A stretch of 7,182 nucleotides of DNA from Planctomycetota bacterium (GTDB lineage Bacteria; Planctomycetota; Planctomycetia; Pirellulales; Pirellulaceae). A program made the translations under genes and the position numbers. This document shows positions 5,969 to 7,182 of the stretch, piece after piece (position 1 is the stretch's first letter; the number at the start of each line of letters is the position of its first letter). The notes under the pieces are model-generated. The model was not told the DNA's origin. It did not search any database and was given only the letters and a program-made list of their open reading frames with translations. The DNA lies in contig JAHWKS010000266.1 in NCBI GenBank assembly GCA_019347795.1, positions 1 to 7,182 on the forward strand. The letters run 5' to 3'.

Positions 5969-7182
5969 CTACCGCTGTTGCTGGACGATGACGAACCAGC
6001 CGGTGTCGGACTGGTCGGCGGGGCGGCCGTGCACCAGGACCGGAGCGAAGGCCGCCAGCCAGCGGCTTTCGGGATTTTCGCAGAGCGGGTCCCGGTAGCG
6101 CTCAGAGAGCAGGTTGTCCCAGTCGGGATTTCGCTGATCCGCCGCCTGCCACTGCAATTTGGCCGCCAGCATCGCGTGGACGATTTCGTCGTCCACGTGC
6201 GGCAGCGGGTTTTGTTGAAAGACCTCTTTCAGCCGCTCGTGGTGCAGGACCAGTCCCTCGCCGCGCTCGCCGTTGGGCTGGAGGTTTTCGCCCAACATGT
6301 AATACCGCCGGCTTTCCACGAGCAGCACGCCTTGCCCCTCGGGGAGCTGGACGGCGAGGTCGGCGAACTCGCCCAGCTCGATCGTCATGGCGAGGATGCC
6401 GATCGGCGCCGCATCCTCCGCCGCCCGGATCGGGACCGAGAGCGCGACGGTCAGCTCGCCGTTGACGGTGCTCCGCAGCACGGTCGAGTTGTGCGGCGCC
6501 GAAAGGGGCGTCAGCTCGATCCGCTCCTGCGGCGAGTAGTCCATCCCGCGGCCGTGGAAGTAGTCGCGGAAGGCGAAGTTTTTGCCGAGGCTGCTGGCCG
6601 GCTCTCCGTCCTCTTCTTCGCTCGGCCGCCGCGCCGCCTGAATGCCGTTTTCCGTCTGGATGTGCCAGGTGCGGGTGGGGACGTGCGGGTAGCGCTGATC
6701 GACGCGTTCATCCAGCCAGTCCTGGAGCGGACGGCGCAGTGCTTCGTTGTCCGGCTCGGCATTCGCCTGCTGAAGGAGCGCCAGCAACTCCGGATCGGCG
6801 GCTTCCTTCTCGAGGATTCGCCAACGAATGTCGATCTGGTTGGCCAGCGTGCGGGCGGCGAACTCGGCCGACACCTGGAGGCTTTGCTTTCGCAGCGATG
6901 CTTCGTTCTCGCGCGCGACCTCGGCCTCGGCGTGCAGGTGTCTCTCGCGCTGCGCCTGCCGGCCCAGCCACACGGCGGCCGCGGTTCCGGCGACGGCCAA
7001 CAGAAGCAGCGCCGCCAGCATACTGTGCGCGGTCGTGCGATGGCGACGAGCCCACCGCGCCGCGCGGAGAGCCAGCGGCTCGCGATACGCAGAAACCGGC
7101 GCGTCGGCCAGATATCGTCCGATATCCGCGGCCAGCTCCAGCGCGGTGCGGCGAACGAGGTCGAAGTCGTCATCGCTGGGGT
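5969..7182 (-). CDS. Transmembrane Ser/Thr protein kinase with periplasmic Cache-like sensor domain, C-terminal part
   Basis: The minus-strand frame is open to the window edge and ends at TAG 5971-5969; 403 residues are visible. The first ~53 (7180-7022) run ahead of the first ATG and carry LELAADIGRYLADAPVSA followed by an Arg-rich stretch (RAARWARRHR). This matches the end of the kinase lobe and juxtamembrane linker of planctomycete Hanks-type kinases, so the ATG at 7021 is internal, not the start. A membrane helix follows (about 7018-6962, LAALLLLAVAGTAAAVWL), then a helical stalk and an extracytoplasmic domain of ~300 residues. This domain has dCache hallmarks: GKNFAFRDYFHGR, LTVALSVPI, then PIGILAMTIELGEFADL, and it ends WLAAFAPVLV...GWFVIVQ. 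The likely role is sensing a small ligand outside the cytoplasm and controlling an intracellular kinase. The catalytic residues lie outside the window, so activity cannot be judged. The kinase assignment is inferred from the linker and layout. Confidence 0.82.
   Translation of the reverse strand, partial: PSDDDFDLVRRTALELAADIGRYLADAPVSAYREPLALRAARWARRHRTTAHSMLAALLLLAVAGTAAAVWLGRQAQRERHLHAEAEVARENEASLRKQSLQVSAEFAARTLANQIDIRWRILEKEAADPELLALLQQANAEPDNEALRRPLQDWLDERVDQRYPHVPTRTWHIQTENGIQAARRPSEEEDGEPASSLGKNFAFRDYFHGRGMDYSPQERIELTPLSAPHNSTVLRSTVNGELTVALSVPIRAAEDAAPIGILAMTIELGEFADLAVQLPEGQGVLLVESRRYYMLGENLQPNGERGEGLVLHHERLKEVFQQNPLPHVDDEIVHAMLAAKLQWQAADQRNPDWDNLLSERYRDPLCENPESRWLAAFAPVLVHGRPADQSDTGWFVIVQQQR

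Overview
This is a GC-rich bacterial window, most likely from a member of the Planctomycetota. The inference rests on gene content: a Ser/Thr protein kinase with a kinase-lobe / transmembrane / C-terminal Cache-like sensor layout, a large lipoprotein with two TlpA-type thioredoxin domains, and a divergent RND efflux pump. No rRNA, tRNA, CRISPR or transposase gene was seen. The phylum call is from protein style only, not from a marker gene.

Layout. Bases 1-1167 (+) hold the C-terminal third of an RND-family inner-membrane efflux pump cut by the window edge. Bases 1168-1661 hold no convincing long gene. They do contain a plausible promoter (1190-1217), several hairpins, a short ORF with a strong Shine-Dalgarno sequence, and a near-perfect intrinsic terminator (1605-1640). 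This looks like either a stand-alone non-coding RNA of about 0.4 kb or a long attenuator-type leader. Only 21 bases after the terminator a small membrane-anchored zinc-ribbon protein begins (1662-1871). It is followed closely by a succinylglutamate desuccinylase/aspartoacylase-family zinc hydrolase (1927-2766, probably starting earlier at a CTG).

That two-gene unit converges on a minus-strand gene. In the 115-base gap lies a large imperfect palindrome (2780-2848). The minus-strand gene (2882-5677) encodes a 931-residue lipoprotein built as a tandem duplication: helical module, TlpA thioredoxin domain, charged linker, second helical module, second TlpA domain. It has a good ribosome binding site and a plausible -10 element (5743-5748). 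Upstream of it, bases 5678-5968 contain hairpins and a strong plus-strand terminator (5909-5941) that matches no plus-strand gene. From 5969 to the window end (-) is the C-terminal part of a transmembrane Ser/Thr kinase with a periplasmic Cache-like domain.

The genes do not form one recognisable pathway. All four main proteins relate to the envelope or to small-molecule handling, but no shared function can be shown. The parts most worth a second look are the two non-coding intervals with strong plus-strand terminators, the possible CTG start of the hydrolase, the palindrome and the internally duplicated redox lipoprotein. I see no evidence for a wholly new multi-gene system.
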